DNA of 64,000 nucleotides from Gangjinia marincola (GTDB taxonomy: Bacteria > Bacteroidota > Bacteroidia > Flavobacteriales > Flavobacteriaceae): positions 372,001 to 436,000 of the forward strand of contig NZ_BAAAFG010000002.1 of assembly GCF_039523415.1 (NCBI RefSeq). Direction: 5' to 3'. The number at the start of each line of letters is the position of its first letter. The first letter of the stretch is position 1. Of the stretch, positions 44,784 to 54,183 are shown piece after piece. A model generated the notes under the pieces. It ran no database searches, was not told the DNA's origin, and saw only the letters and a program-made list of their open reading frames with translations. The position numbers and the translations under genes were made by a program.

Positions 44784-45221
44784 ATGAGCAGTTTACTTCA
44801 ACTTCTAAACGCAAAAGGATATCATCGTATTAAATTTGCGCTTATCTCTACCAATCACTTAGAACTAGTGGTTGCCGTTAATTCAATCGAAGGTCGTTTT
44901 ATATTAGACACCGGCGCTTCCAGCAGCTGTATTGGATTTGACAGTGTAGCTCATTTTGAATTAGAGGCTGAAGATAGTGATATAAAGGCAGCTGGAGCTG
45001 GAGCTGTAAATATGTTGACGCAGGTTTCGACAAAAAATGAGCTTACCATTGGCACGTGGAGAAAACGTAAAATTGATTTTGTTTTGTTTGATCTCAAACA
45101 CGTGAATCAAGCGCTTGAAGAACATAATGCAAAAAAAGTACATGGTATTTTAGGAGCAGATGTCCTTAAAAAAGGAAAAGCCGTTATTGACTACAGCAAA
45201 AAGAACCTTTATCTTAAGTAG
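44784..45221 (+). CDS. Retropepsin-like aspartic protease domain protein
   Basis: 145 residues from the ATG at 44784 (a TTG directly before it is less likely). A single pepsin-lobe fold: FILDTGASSSCIGFD gives the catalytic D-T-G-A, and later VHGILGADVLKKGKAVIDY is the usual second strand motif (ILG.D.L). Such single-lobe proteins act as dimers; their bacterial substrates are mostly unknown. It lacks a signal peptide and membrane helix. TACATTTG at 44765-44772 may be its -7 box. Confidence 0.85.
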   Translation: MSSLLQLLNAKGYHRIKFALISTNHLELVVAVNSIEGRFILDTGASSSCIGFDSVAHFELEAEDSDIKAAGAGAVNMLTQVSTKNELTIGTWRKRKIDFVLFDLKHVNQALEEHNAKKVHGILGADVLKKGKAVIDYSKKNLYLK

Positions 45222-45306
45222 AATTTGGTGTAAAATTTCCCTAAACTTTTCTTATAAGTTAGGACGAATTAAAATGAGAAATTAACTTTATACTATAATC
45301 GAAATT

Positions 45307-45801
45307 ATGAAGAAGATATTACTCCCTTTAATTTTTCTCTTAACGGGACAATTACAAGCACAGGATTTACTCCCTATTGCTTTTGAAGACTGTGAAATAC
45401 GTGATTTTATTATAGAGAATGATGTAGAAGTTGCACGTAAAGATCCAGAGGCAATTAAAAAAATTATTGTAGAACACCTCAACCCCAGAGCCCGAAAAAA
45501 ACTTCGCGGCGAACTCATGTTTCAAATTTTGGTCTATCAGGGTGGTAGATCATGTTTGTTGAGTGTTGATAACGATACCAAATTCAACAAAGATGAACTC
45601 GATCTTGAAACCGTAAAGTTTGCTATTGATGAATTGTTACTTTGGGAGGATGTTGAAGATAAGAATGTTTCGGCCATGGTCTTGCTAAAATTTAAGCGCA
45701 GAGGTAAAGTAACATTACGTCGTCTGGGCATTGGTCCAGACCGTGACGTCCATGAACTTAAAAGGCCGGATGTCGTAGCTGCGACTGTAAATCCTAATTA
45801 G
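45307..45801 (+). CDS. Secreted protein of unknown function
   Basis: 164 residues with a signal peptide ending near LQAQD. The mature part is mostly charged; ARKKLRGELMFQILVYQGGR followed later by SAMVLLKFKRRGKVTLRRLG has the strand spacing of a TonB C-terminal-like domain, but I would not assert it. Transcribed singly between the retropepsin gene and the HMG-CoA synthase gene. A perfect 16-bp palindrome lies 3 bp after its stop. Confidence 0.75.
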   Translation: MKKILLPLIFLLTGQLQAQDLLPIAFEDCEIRDFIIENDVEVARKDPEAIKKIIVEHLNPRARKKLRGELMFQILVYQGGRSCLLSVDNDTKFNKDELDLETVKFAIDELLLWEDVEDKNVSAMVLLKFKRRGKVTLRRLGIGPDRDVHELKRPDVVAATVNPN

Positions 45802-45804
45802 ATC

Positions 45805-45820
45805 ATTAAGATATCTTAAT
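45805..45820. repeat. 16-bp perfect palindrome
   Basis: ATTAAGATATCTTAAT, a self-complementary AT-rich site just after the secreted protein gene. No loop and no T-run of length, so more like a protein-binding site than a terminator. Confidence 0.4.
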
Positions 45821-45876
45821 AAACCTCTCTCGTTTTTAGCAAATCCATAAAAATAAGTAGTGAATCTAACCTAAAG

Positions 45877-45907
45877 TTTTATAACTTATTGTCATTGCCT
45901 AAGTTTG
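45877..45907 (+). promoter_or_regulatory. Likely promoter of the HMG-CoA synthase family gene
   Basis: TTTT (45877-45880), 19 bp, TAAGTTTG (45900-45907), one mismatch from consensus, 24 bp before the ATG. Confidence 0.45.
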
Positions 45908-45931
45908 ATCTTAAATCACGATTGAGCACAT

Positions 45932-47287
45932 ATGAATATAGGTATAGACGCAATTAGCTTTGACATCCCTTCCATTTATCTTCCCATTGCCTCCTTGGCA
46001 AAGCACCGCAACATAGAACCCGCCAAATTAGAAAAAGGATTAGGCTTGCATAAAATGGCTTTTCCAGATGTACATCAAGACAGCGTTGTATTTGCCGCTA
46101 ATGCCCTAAAAAAACTCATCGAACAGCACGAGTTAACTCCGATGAATATCGACCGAATTTATGTAGGTACAGAAAGCGCCGTAGATGGCTCAAAGCCAAT
46201 CGCCACTTACGTACATTCATTGATGGAAGAAACCTTGTTTACAACTGGTGCATTAAGCCATTGCGATGTAGTGGATCTGATGTTCGCTTGTATTGGCGGT
46301 GTAGACGCTTTACAAAACTGCCTGGACTACATCAAGGCTAATCCCACGAAAAAAGCGGTAGTCATTACCACAGATATTGCAAAATACGACTTGGCCTCTA
46401 CTGGAGAATATACTCAAGGGGCAGGAGCGGTTGCATTATATATTACTGCAAACCCAAGAATCATGGCATTTAATGAGGATTGGGCAGTGAGCACACAAGG
46501 TGTCTTTGATTTTTTTAAGCCGCATCATACCGTTTCAAAAGAGAGCATCGGAATAAAGAATAACGATCCCTGGCAAGATGTGTTAGAAACCGAAATAAGC
46601 ATCCATAAACAACAGCCTGTATTTGATGGACAATATTCTAATCAATGTTATTTAGATCGTGTTAAAGACGCGTATACTAGGCTGAAGGAAATGAAAAACA
46701 GTGAAGGCTCTCTACACGAAACCTGGCATAGTGTAGTCATGCATCTACCCTATTGTTTTCAAGCCCGAAGGATTTTTACGCAGCTTTATATAGCCGATTC
46801 TAGTCATGCTAAAGCGTACAAAACAGCTGAAGATCCTAAGGATTTTTTAAAGACCTTTTCCAAATCTGAAGAGTATGAGAATTTTATCCAGCAAAAGATT
46901 TATCCTACAGAGATTGCTTCGGGTCAAATTGGTAATATGTATGCCGGTTCTATTTTTATGGCCTTACTTTCTGCCTTAAGCCATCACGAAGAGCAAGATG
47001 ATGATATCACAGGAAAGACCTTTGGTTTCTTAGCGTATGGAAGTGGCTCAAAATCTAAAGCCTTTGAAGGAGTTATACAGCCGGATTGGAGAGATGCTTT
47101 GGCCCCTACAAAGCTATTTGAAACACTAGGTAATTGCACTCCAATCACCGTTGAACAATACAAACAACTGCATAAAAAAGAATTGGATCAATCCATTTTG
47201 ACGCTGAAGAATGAATTTGTCTTAGATTTTGTTGAGCAAGAAAATCCTGTATTAAGAGGGGCTAGGTATTATAGGTGGAGTAATTAA
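45932..47287 (+). CDS. Hydroxymethylglutaryl-CoA synthase family protein
   Basis: 451 residues of the thiolase fold. Condenses acetyl-CoA with acetoacetyl-CoA to HMG-CoA in the mevalonate route, which many Flavobacteriaceae use to make isoprenoids. Catalytic residues are recognisable: the Glu in YVGTESAVDGSKP, the acyl-acceptor Cys in DLMFACIGGVDAL, and the His in VVMHLPYCFQARR. The late block SGQIGNMYAGSIFMALLSAL is characteristic of the family. The polyprenyl synthetase at 60749 would use the products of the same pathway. A related polyketide beta-branching enzyme is the alternative, but no such cluster is nearby. Confidence 0.9.
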   Translation: MNIGIDAISFDIPSIYLPIASLAKHRNIEPAKLEKGLGLHKMAFPDVHQDSVVFAANALKKLIEQHELTPMNIDRIYVGTESAVDGSKPIATYVHSLMEETLFTTGALSHCDVVDLMFACIGGVDALQNCLDYIKANPTKKAVVITTDIAKYDLASTGEYTQGAGAVALYITANPRIMAFNEDWAVSTQGVFDFFKPHHTVSKESIGIKNNDPWQDVLETEISIHKQQPVFDGQYSNQCYLDRVKDAYTRLKEMKNSEGSLHETWHSVVMHLPYCFQARRIFTQLYIADSSHAKAYKTAEDPKDFLKTFSKSEEYENFIQQKIYPTEIASGQIGNMYAGSIFMALLSALSHHEEQDDDITGKTFGFLAYGSGSKSKAFEGVIQPDWRDALAPTKLFETLGNCTPITVEQYKQLHKKELDQSILTLKNEFVLDFVEQENPVLRGARYYRWSN

Positions 47288-47289
47288 CC

Positions 47290-47883
47290 TTACAACCCAT
47301 ACCCCACAACCCGCTTAATCGCCGCTACATGATAAGCGATTACTTTTTCACGGCCGGTCTTAGAAAGTAAAATGCTTAAGGCTTCTTCTTTGTTATCCAT
47401 AAAGAAGTTTTCGGTTAGGATTGCCGGCATACTCGTTTTGGTTAGCACATAAAACCTGCGCTCTTTGTCCAGGTCTCCATCGCTAAAATCTGTTCTAAGT
47501 TTTCTTTCAGGAAAAACCTTCTTGTATTCTTCCCCAAAAATCGTCGCCATTTGATCTGCTCTAGTATTACCGGGTGATGTGAAAATTTCGCTTCCTTCTC
47601 CGCCACCAGCATTGGCATGTATGCTTAAATAAAAACATGGTTGATCATTATATTGATTTGCGCGATTGATACGAGTGGCTAAACGCACATCGCGATACTC
47701 GGGCGCTAGAACTACATAAGGTATATTAAGCACCGTAAGCTGCTCTACAACTCCATTTACGATGGCTCTGTTAAATTCTCCTTCATAAATGATGTTTCCG
47801 TTACCGTGATCGAAACGTTTTCCGGCGGTTTGATAGCTTCCATTAATTAATCCGCCGTGACCATTATCTAATAAAACTAACAT
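47290..47883 (-). CDS. N-acetylmuramoyl-L-alanine amidase (Amidase_3)
   Basis: 197 residues. Cleaves the amide bond between muramic acid and the stem peptide. Zinc-ligand motifs of Amidase_3 are present: LLDNGHGG (His), GEFNRAI (Glu), YLSIHANAGGG (His) and ILTENFFMDN (catalytic Glu). The protein starts right at the domain, with no signal peptide, so it would be cytoplasmic unless released; that is unusual for a cell-wall amidase. It is convergent with the HMG-CoA synthase gene and divergent from the following secreted protein. Confidence 0.9.
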   Translation of the reverse strand: MLVLLDNGHGGLINGSYQTAGKRFDHGNGNIIYEGEFNRAIVNGVVEQLTVLNIPYVVLAPEYRDVRLATRINRANQYNDQPCFYLSIHANAGGGEGSEIFTSPGNTRADQMATIFGEEYKKVFPERKLRTDFSDGDLDKERRFYVLTKTSMPAILTENFFMDNKEEALSILLSKTGREKVIAYHVAAIKRVVGYGL

Positions 47884-47929
47884 GTTTCAATTTTACTGGT
47901 TAAATTTACATCTTATATCAAAACTTGAT

Positions 47930-48502
47930 ATGTATAAACAACTCTATTACCTCGTTATTTGTTGTCTTTTAGGCATAGCTTCCGCGAAAGCGCAAGAAGA
48001 TATCAAAGCAGAAAAGGAAGAACGGATTGAAAAATCTGCCATGCCTGCAGCTTCATTAAAAACTTTACTGGCGTTCCCGTTTGAGAGGTACGCCTATTAT
48101 AAAGAAATTGATGGAAACATTGTAAGTTACGAAGCTAAAACCAAAAGAACCGATCCCGATTACAGCATAGAGTTTGATGCTAAGGGCAGGCTTGAAGATG
48201 TAGAGGAAGAAATAAAAAAACGGTCTATGTCTAAAGCTGAAAGAAAATTACTCCAGCAGAAATTAGACAGCATAGATCAACAAAATAAAATAGAACGAAT
48301 TCAATTGCAATATTTGCCTAATGAAAATATCAATGAGCTCAACAAGCGTATTGCCAATAAGAATTTTGATCATTATGAGCTGGTCGTCGCTTTTAAAAAT
48401 AATCGCACTATTTACCGATTAGAATTACTTTTTGATCGCCAGGGAAAATTGCTCAAATCCAGAAAAGTAACCCGTATTGCCTATGATTTTATCTTATTCT
48501 AA
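47930..48502 (+). CDS. Secreted protein of unknown function
   Basis: 190 residues from the ATG at 47930; the earlier in-frame ATG at 47882 would place 16 residues before a good signal peptide (MYKQLYYLVICCLLGIASAKAQ region) and overlap the divergent amidase gene. The mature protein is Lys/Glu-rich and helical, with a central MSKAERKLLQQKLDSIDQQ stretch of coiled-coil character. No family recognised. Its end overlaps the DUF2490 gene by 20 bp, so they form a two-gene operon, probably an envelope pair. Confidence 0.78.
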   Translation: MYKQLYYLVICCLLGIASAKAQEDIKAEKEERIEKSAMPAASLKTLLAFPFERYAYYKEIDGNIVSYEAKTKRTDPDYSIEFDAKGRLEDVEEEIKKRSMSKAERKLLQQKLDSIDQQNKIERIQLQYLPNENINELNKRIANKNFDHYELVVAFKNNRTIYRLELLFDRQGKLLKSRKVTRIAYDFILF

Positions 48503-49151
48503 GAGCACGATTCTCATTTTTGTTTTGTTATCCACCGGGATATATGCACAAGTTGCAGATCAGATTCTCGTTGAACCGGGAATGAATCTTGCCTGGCCTT
48601 CAAAGGGACGGTGGTCGTTTAATACGGCTATTGAAAATAGAACAGAAGTTGAAGAAAACAAGGAAGCGCTTCATGTGCAACTAGCCCATTTTACAAGTTA
48701 TGAAGTTGGTTTTTACGGAAAAGTAGCCTTGGGGATCATGTATAGAGAACTATTTGACAAAGATCGCCCGGAAGAATTAAGAATAACAGAACAATACAGT
48801 TACGGGAAACGATATAATCAATTGAGATTAGTGCATCGTGCAAGAGTAGAACAACGCATAAGAGAAAATGATATAACGCATCGGTTGAGATATCAATTCT
48901 CTGCAGATTTACCGCTAGAAGGATTAGAATTAGATGCCAGAGAGTTTTATATCGCAGGTAGTTTGGAGTCCTTACTAAGTTTAAATCGGTCCAATTCACC
49001 TGAAATAGACCAACGCTTTAGTGTAACGCTTGGAAATAGAATCCTTTCGAATCTCAAAGTACAATTGACGACTCAATACAGATTTGAAAACTATGCTCAA
49101 GAAACCTTTACCAGATTATTCTTTAGTCTGGGAACGTTTTATAAACTATAA
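48483..49151 (+). CDS. DUF2490 family outer-membrane-like protein
   Basis: 222 residues from the ATG at 48483 (a TTG six bases earlier is possible). Signal peptide to IYAQV, then successive amphipathic strands (WSFNTAIENRTEV, YNQLRLVHRARVEQRI, THRLRYQFSADLPL) and a terminal aromatic, as expected of a beta-barrel of the DUF2490 family. Function unknown. It starts inside the end of the previous gene, implying translational coupling. Confidence 0.8.
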   Translation: MILSYSKSTILIFVLLSTGIYAQVADQILVEPGMNLAWPSKGRWSFNTAIENRTEVEENKEALHVQLAHFTSYEVGFYGKVALGIMYRELFDKDRPEELRITEQYSYGKRYNQLRLVHRARVEQRIRENDITHRLRYQFSADLPLEGLELDAREFYIAGSLESLLSLNRSNSPEIDQRFSVTLGNRILSNLKVQLTTQYRFENYAQETFTRLFFSLGTFYKL

Positions 49152-49268
49152 TTATTTTTTCTTTCCGCCAAACAAAAATTCTAGGATAACACTAAGCAAG
49201 CTCTTGCTTTTAGGATTAGAAGTTGAGGTGCGTTTTGTGGTGCCGGTTTCTTCTTCGGGTGTTTTCAT
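49152..49268 (-). CDS. Small protein of 38 residues, unknown
   Basis: A short minus-strand frame from the ATG at 49268. It begins MKTPEEETGTTKRTSTSNP, has a hydrophobic SLLSVILEFLFGG segment and ends GKKK. The layout, a polar N-terminus, a short amphipathic or membrane-associating helix and a basic tail, is that of genuine small membrane-associated proteins. It abuts the convergent DUF2490 stop and lies after the odhB terminator, so it would need its own promoter or readthrough. No family recognised. Confidence 0.5.
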   Translation of the reverse strand: MKTPEEETGTTKRTSTSNPKSKSLLSVILEFLFGGKKK

Positions 49269-49314
49269 TTTCTCAGATTAAATCTACTCTAAGATAAACA
49301 ATTAGATTAGAACC

Positions 49315-49345
49315 AAAAAATCCCGATACGCAACGCACCGGGATT
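49315..49345 (-). terminator. Terminator of odhA-odhB
   Basis: Minus strand ATCCCG, a 13-nt loop region, CGGGAT and then six T in all. Located 22 bp after the odhB stop. Confidence 0.8.
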
Positions 49346-49366
49346 GATACTAGTAAAATTGGTCTT

Positions 49367-50668
49367 CTATAACTCTAACGCCTTTTTGACATTCCCATCC
49401 ATTAAATGCTCTGTGGGGTTTTCAATGGCTTCTTTAACTGCAACCAAGAATCCAACCGATTCTTTCCCATCAATAATTCTATGATCATACGATAGAGCCA
49501 CATACATGATTGGTCGTATCTCCACCTTACCTTCTATCGCTACAGGACGCTCTACGATATTGTGCATTCCCAAAATACCAGATTGAGGTGGATTGATGAT
49601 TGGGGTTGAAAGCATTGAGCCAAATACTCCGCCATTGGAAATTGTAAAAGTTCCACCAGTCATTTCATCTACCGTGATTTGACCATCTCTGGCACGAATA
49701 GCTAGGCGTTTTACCTCGGCTTCTACTCCTCTAAAACTTAAGTTCTCTGCATTTCTAATCACAGGAACCATCAATCCTTTAGGCCCAGAAACAGCGATGC
49801 TAATATCTTTATACTCATAAGTGATCATTTCTTTACCGTCGATCATGCTGTTTACCGCAGGATAAAGTTCTAAAGCTCTGGTAATTGCCTTAGTAAAGAA
49901 TGACATAAATCCTAATCCTACACCGTGCTTCGCTTTAAATTCTTCTTTATATTGCTTACGCAGTTCAAAGATCGCCGACATATCCACCTCGTTGAAGGTG
50001 GTTAACATGGCGGTTTCATTTTTTGAGGCCACCAATCGTTCTGCTACTTTTCTACGTAGCATAGAAAGTTTTGTGCGGCTAGTGCCTCGTGATCCTGGCC
50101 CCGGTGTCCCCATAGATGGCGTCGCATTTTCAGCGTCATTTTTCGTGATTCTTCCATCGCGACCGCTGCCTGGAACTTGTGAGGCATCCATCCCTTTCTC
50201 ATCTAAAATCTTTTTGGCTGCCGGTGAGGGTGTACCAGAGGCGTAGGTTTTATCCTGCTGCTGGTTTGGTGTCGATGACTTTGAAGGAGTCTGTGTTAAA
50301 GCTTCTGCTTTTTCATTGGTATTTTCTTTATTCGCTTTTTGATCATCCAGATCTGGTGCGGCATTGCCTGCTCCACCTTCATCACCGCTACCGGCCTTTT
50401 CTGACGCACTTTCATTAGATGAGGGTGGCTCAGCTTCGGTATCAATCAAACAAACTACTTCTCCTACGGCGACTGCATCGCCTTCTTCTGCTTTTAATGT
50501 TATGATTCCGCTAGCTTCTGCGGGTAATTCAAGCGTAGCTTTGTCGCTATCCACTTCGGCTATAGTCTGATCTTTTTCTACGTAATCACCGTCTTCTACT
50601 AGCCATTGTGCTATTTCAACTTCGGTGATGGATTCGCCCGGTGAAGGGACTTTCATTTCTAACGCCAT
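49367..50668 (-). CDS. odhB: Dihydrolipoamide succinyltransferase (E2 of 2-oxoglutarate dehydrogenase)
   Basis: 433 residues. N-terminal lipoyl domain with the lipoylated Lys in EVDSDKATLELPAE (near residue 43), a Glu/Asn/Ala-rich linker (about 80-145), the peripheral subunit-binding domain SPAAKKILDEKGMDASQVPG, then the catalytic domain ending in SYDHRIIDGKESVGFL, which holds the active-site His and Asp. Transfers the succinyl group to CoA in the TCA cycle. It follows odhA by 30 bp in the same orientation, confirming the substrate as 2-oxoglutarate rather than pyruvate. Confidence 0.96.
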   Translation of the reverse strand: MALEMKVPSPGESITEVEIAQWLVEDGDYVEKDQTIAEVDSDKATLELPAEASGIITLKAEEGDAVAVGEVVCLIDTEAEPPSSNESASEKAGSGDEGGAGNAAPDLDDQKANKENTNEKAEALTQTPSKSSTPNQQQDKTYASGTPSPAAKKILDEKGMDASQVPGSGRDGRITKNDAENATPSMGTPGPGSRGTSRTKLSMLRRKVAERLVASKNETAMLTTFNEVDMSAIFELRKQYKEEFKAKHGVGLGFMSFFTKAITRALELYPAVNSMIDGKEMITYEYKDISIAVSGPKGLMVPVIRNAENLSFRGVEAEVKRLAIRARDGQITVDEMTGGTFTISNGGVFGSMLSTPIINPPQSGILGMHNIVERPVAIEGKVEIRPIMYVALSYDHRIIDGKESVGFLVAVKEAIENPTEHLMDGNVKKALEL

Positions 50669-50698
50669 AGTTATGAGGTTATCTTGGTTATATTATTT

Positions 50699-53482
50699 TT
50701 AATTCGCGTCTTGATTAAACACGCTTTCAATTACTTTATCATGACGGCGCTTAAATCTAACTGCGCTTCCTGCTGCGGGAGCACCATAAAATCTTCTACT
50801 ACACACTCTAAAATCTTTAGCTTCGGGCAGGTGAAGCAGTAAAAAGCTGTATGCTCCCATATTTCGGGGTTCTTCTTGTGCCCATACCACGTCCTTAGCA
50901 TTTTTATATTTTTTCATCATTTCGCGCATACGCTCTGCCGGTAGAGGAAAGAGCTGTTCTAAACGAACTAATGCCACATCATCACGATTGTTTTCTTCTT
51001 TATGCGCTAGTAAATCGTAGTAAAATTTACCCGTGACAAAGACTAAACTTTTTACTTTACCAGCCTCTGCATCTGGATCATCTATTACAGTTTGGAAACT
51101 GCCGTTCGCAAATTCTTCTTTAGTAGAAACAACTTTGGGATGACGCAATAAACTCTTTGGTGTAAATACAATGAGAGGTTTTCTAAAGTCTGCCTTCATT
51201 TGTCTTCTAAGCAAATGGAACATATTTGCCGGAGTCGAACAATCTGCAATATACATGTTATCCTTTGCGCAAAGTTGTAGATAGCGCTCCATACGTGCCG
51301 AAGAATGTTCTGCTCCCTGACCTTCATAGCCGTGTGGAAGTAACATCACCAGTCCGTTTTGCAATTTCCACTTATCTTCTGCTGCAGAAATATATTGATC
51401 AATCATGATTTGAGCCCCGTTGCTAAAATCACCGAATTGAGCTTCCCAAATGGTTAATGTCTTTGGGCTTGCCATGGCATAGCCATAATCAAATCCTACC
51501 ACAGCATATTCTGAAAGTAAAGAATTATATATGTAAAAATGCCCCTGATCCTTATCTAATTCGTTTAACAAGACGATTTCTTCTTCACTTTCTTCGGCTT
51601 TTACTACTGCATGTCTGTGAGAGAATGTTCCCCGTTCTACATCCTGACCGGTCATGCGAACATCGTATCCTTCTTTGAGTAATGATCCATACGCAAGCAA
51701 TTCTGCCATTGCCCAATCCAGGGAGTTATCTTCAAAATACATTTTACGACGTGCATCAATCAGCTTAGCAATTTTGCGAAGGATTTTTTTATCCTCTGGC
51801 AAATGCGTGATCGTCTTTGCAATAGAAGTAAGTGTCTCCAGATCAAAGCTGGTATCGATATCTGCCATCATTTCGCCCTCTTGTGCGGTACCAATACCTT
51901 TCCAGGCATCCTGCATAATTGGAGTTATTTCAGTCTTATCCTCTTTTCTGGATTTTTCTAATTTCTTCTCTAATTTGTCTTTATACTCTTTTTCAAGTTT
52001 CTTTACATAATCACCATCAATTACACCTTCTTCCTGAAGTTTTTTGGCGTAAATATCTCTGGGATTATCGTGCTTCGCAATGGCTTTATACAATTTTGGC
52101 TGGGTAAACCTGGGTTCATCTCCTTCATTGTGACCATACTTTCGGTACCCCAGCAAATCAATAAATACATCTCGCTTATACTTCATTCTAAAATCCAGTG
52201 CGAATGTCATCGCATGGACTACAGCTTCAGCATCATCAGCATTTACGTGCAATACGGGTGAAAGTGTCACCTTGCCTACATCGGTACAATAGGTAGACGA
52301 ACGTGCATCCAGGTAATTTGTTGTAAAACCAATTTGATTATTGATCACAATATGTATGGTTCCTGCAGTCTTATAGCCGTCCAATTTGGCCATTTGAATG
52401 ACTTCATAAACGATCCCCTGACCGGCGATCGCTGCATCTCCATGAACAACAATAGGAAGCACCTCACTAAAGTTATCCTGGTGGTCTCTATCTTGTTTTG
52501 CCCGCGCGATACCCTGTACAACGGCTCCAACAGTTTCTAAATGGGAGGGATTAGGTGCAATGTTGAGGTTGATTTCTTTTCCGCTATCGGTCATTCGGCT
52601 ACTGGTCCAGCCTAGGTGATACTTTACATCTCCATCAAAAATATCCTGTGCATAGTCTTTACCATCAAATTCACTAAAAATATCTTTGGCACTTTTACCA
52701 AAAATATTGGTAAGAGTACTCAAACGCCCACGGTGAGCCATCCCCATGATAAATTCTTTCACTCCCTGGTCTGCCGCTTGTTCAATTAAGGCGTCCAGTG
52801 CCGGGATCAAGCTTTCGCCTCCTTCAAGAGAAAATCTTTTTTGACCAACGTATTTGGTATGCAAAAAGGATTCAAAGGATACGGCCTCATTTAATTTTTT
52901 AAGAATATGCTTTTTTTGATCGGCCGTGAAGTTTGGATGATTATCGTTTTTATTAAGCTTATCCTGAATCCATTGTATTTCATCAGGCTTTCTTATATAC
53001 ATGTATTCTACCCCAATCGCATCGCAATAGATACGTTCCAAGTGCGTAATGATTGATTTTAAAGTAGCTGCACCAATTCCTAAGATTTCACCCGCATTGA
53101 ACGTAGTGTTGAGGTCTGCATCAGTAAGCCCAAAATTTTCTTTCTCCAGCGTTGGTGCATACTTTCTTCTTTCTCGAACCGGATTTGTTTTCGTAAAAAG
53201 GTGACCTCGTGTACGATATCCATCAATTAGTTTTACAACTTGAAATTCCTTAAGGACATGCTGGGGAATTTCTTGTGAGGTAATTCCATTGCTAATTGTT
53301 GCAGCAGCCGGTTGATTTGTATCCTGTATCGTATCACCGTTATATTTTTCTTGTGCAAAGTCAAACCCTTGAAAAAAAGCTCTCCAGCTAGGCTCAACAC
53401 TATCAGGATGCTGTAAATATTGATCGTAAAGTTCTGCAAAATACGCAGTTGAAGCTGCGTTAAGGAATGAAAATTTATCCAT
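50699..53482 (-). CDS. odhA: 2-oxoglutarate dehydrogenase E1 component
   Basis: Thiamine-diphosphate-dependent decarboxylase of the TCA cycle, about 927 residues from the ATG at 53482 (MDKFSFLNAASTAYFAELYD, the family N-terminus); the in-frame start at 53533 adds 17 hydrophobic residues without support. Features: the N-terminal AYFAELYDQYLQHPDSVEPSW segment for E2 binding, GMAHRGRLSTL, VHGDAAIAGQGIVYE and INNQIGFTT in the cofactor domain, and LPHGYEGQGAEHSSARMERY in the transketolase-like C-terminal half. Forms one operon with odhB. Confidence 0.96.
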   Translation of the reverse strand: MDKFSFLNAASTAYFAELYDQYLQHPDSVEPSWRAFFQGFDFAQEKYNGDTIQDTNQPAAATISNGITSQEIPQHVLKEFQVVKLIDGYRTRGHLFTKTNPVRERRKYAPTLEKENFGLTDADLNTTFNAGEILGIGAATLKSIITHLERIYCDAIGVEYMYIRKPDEIQWIQDKLNKNDNHPNFTADQKKHILKKLNEAVSFESFLHTKYVGQKRFSLEGGESLIPALDALIEQAADQGVKEFIMGMAHRGRLSTLTNIFGKSAKDIFSEFDGKDYAQDIFDGDVKYHLGWTSSRMTDSGKEINLNIAPNPSHLETVGAVVQGIARAKQDRDHQDNFSEVLPIVVHGDAAIAGQGIVYEVIQMAKLDGYKTAGTIHIVINNQIGFTTNYLDARSSTYCTDVGKVTLSPVLHVNADDAEAVVHAMTFALDFRMKYKRDVFIDLLGYRKYGHNEGDEPRFTQPKLYKAIAKHDNPRDIYAKKLQEEGVIDGDYVKKLEKEYKDKLEKKLEKSRKEDKTEITPIMQDAWKGIGTAQEGEMMADIDTSFDLETLTSIAKTITHLPEDKKILRKIAKLIDARRKMYFEDNSLDWAMAELLAYGSLLKEGYDVRMTGQDVERGTFSHRHAVVKAEESEEEIVLLNELDKDQGHFYIYNSLLSEYAVVGFDYGYAMASPKTLTIWEAQFGDFSNGAQIMIDQYISAAEDKWKLQNGLVMLLPHGYEGQGAEHSSARMERYLQLCAKDNMYIADCSTPANMFHLLRRQMKADFRKPLIVFTPKSLLRHPKVVSTKEEFANGSFQTVIDDPDAEAGKVKSLVFVTGKFYYDLLAHKEENNRDDVALVRLEQLFPLPAERMREMMKKYKNAKDVVWAQEEPRNMGAYSFLLLHLPEAKDFRVCSRRFYGAPAAGSAVRFKRRHDKVIESVFNQDAN

Positions 53483-53545
53483 AGGTGGAATGTAGTGTAT
53501 TAAAATACAATACAAAAATACACTATTTAACAAAACCTCACTTTT

Positions 53546-54118
53546 ATGACTTATATTTATTGTATGATTTTAGACAACTTTAACGGCTTGCTGAAATACT
53601 CCCTTAAGACCATTAGTGTTCTCTTATTTCTTACAGGTACAAGCACCTTGGCTCAACAAACAGACGTACCGCCACAAAAGCAATCACGATTTATGGATAA
53701 CGTTAGGTTTGGCGGAAATATAGGACTAAGTTTTGGTAATGGCTTTTTTACCGGTATGTTGGCGCCATCAGCTATTTATGATGTCAACCGATACTTCTCT
53801 ACCGGTATAGGAATAATCGGATCTTATACTGATGGACGTAATTTTAAGAGTGCTGTTTACGGCCCCTCGGCATTATTCTTTTTTAGACCTTATCAAGGGT
53901 TTCGCCTTTCGGCGGAATATGAGCAACTGCGTGTAAATCAAACCATAGAATTAACCGAAGGAGACATAGAAGATAATTTTTGGAATCCCGCGCTATTTTT
54001 AGGAGCCGGGTTTACTACAGGCAACATTACTGCCGGAATACGTTATAATGTACTTTTTGATGACGATGATGGCGTATATGGCTCTGCGCTTATTCCATTC
54101 ATCGGGGTGTTTTTTTAG
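53546..54118 (+). CDS. Outer-membrane beta-barrel-like protein, unknown
   Basis: 190 residues from 53546; an ATG at 53564 is an equally good start. A signal-like hydrophobic segment (KTISVLLFLTGTSTLAQQ) is followed by Gly/aromatic-rich strands (RFGGNIGLSFGNGFFTGML, GITAGIRYNVLF-type repeats) ending in IPFIGVFF, consistent with a small porin-like barrel. No specific family identified. Divergent from odhA, with an AT-rich 63-bp gap that must hold both promoters. Confidence 0.72.
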   Translation: MTYIYCMILDNFNGLLKYSLKTISVLLFLTGTSTLAQQTDVPPQKQSRFMDNVRFGGNIGLSFGNGFFTGMLAPSAIYDVNRYFSTGIGIIGSYTDGRNFKSAVYGPSALFFFRPYQGFRLSAEYEQLRVNQTIELTEGDIEDNFWNPALFLGAGFTTGNITAGIRYNVLFDDDDGVYGSALIPFIGVFF

Positions 54119-54183
54119 GAACTATTTAAAGAATATTAAATGTTTAAGTAAAATAAGTCATCCAAAAATATTTGTATAAAGAA

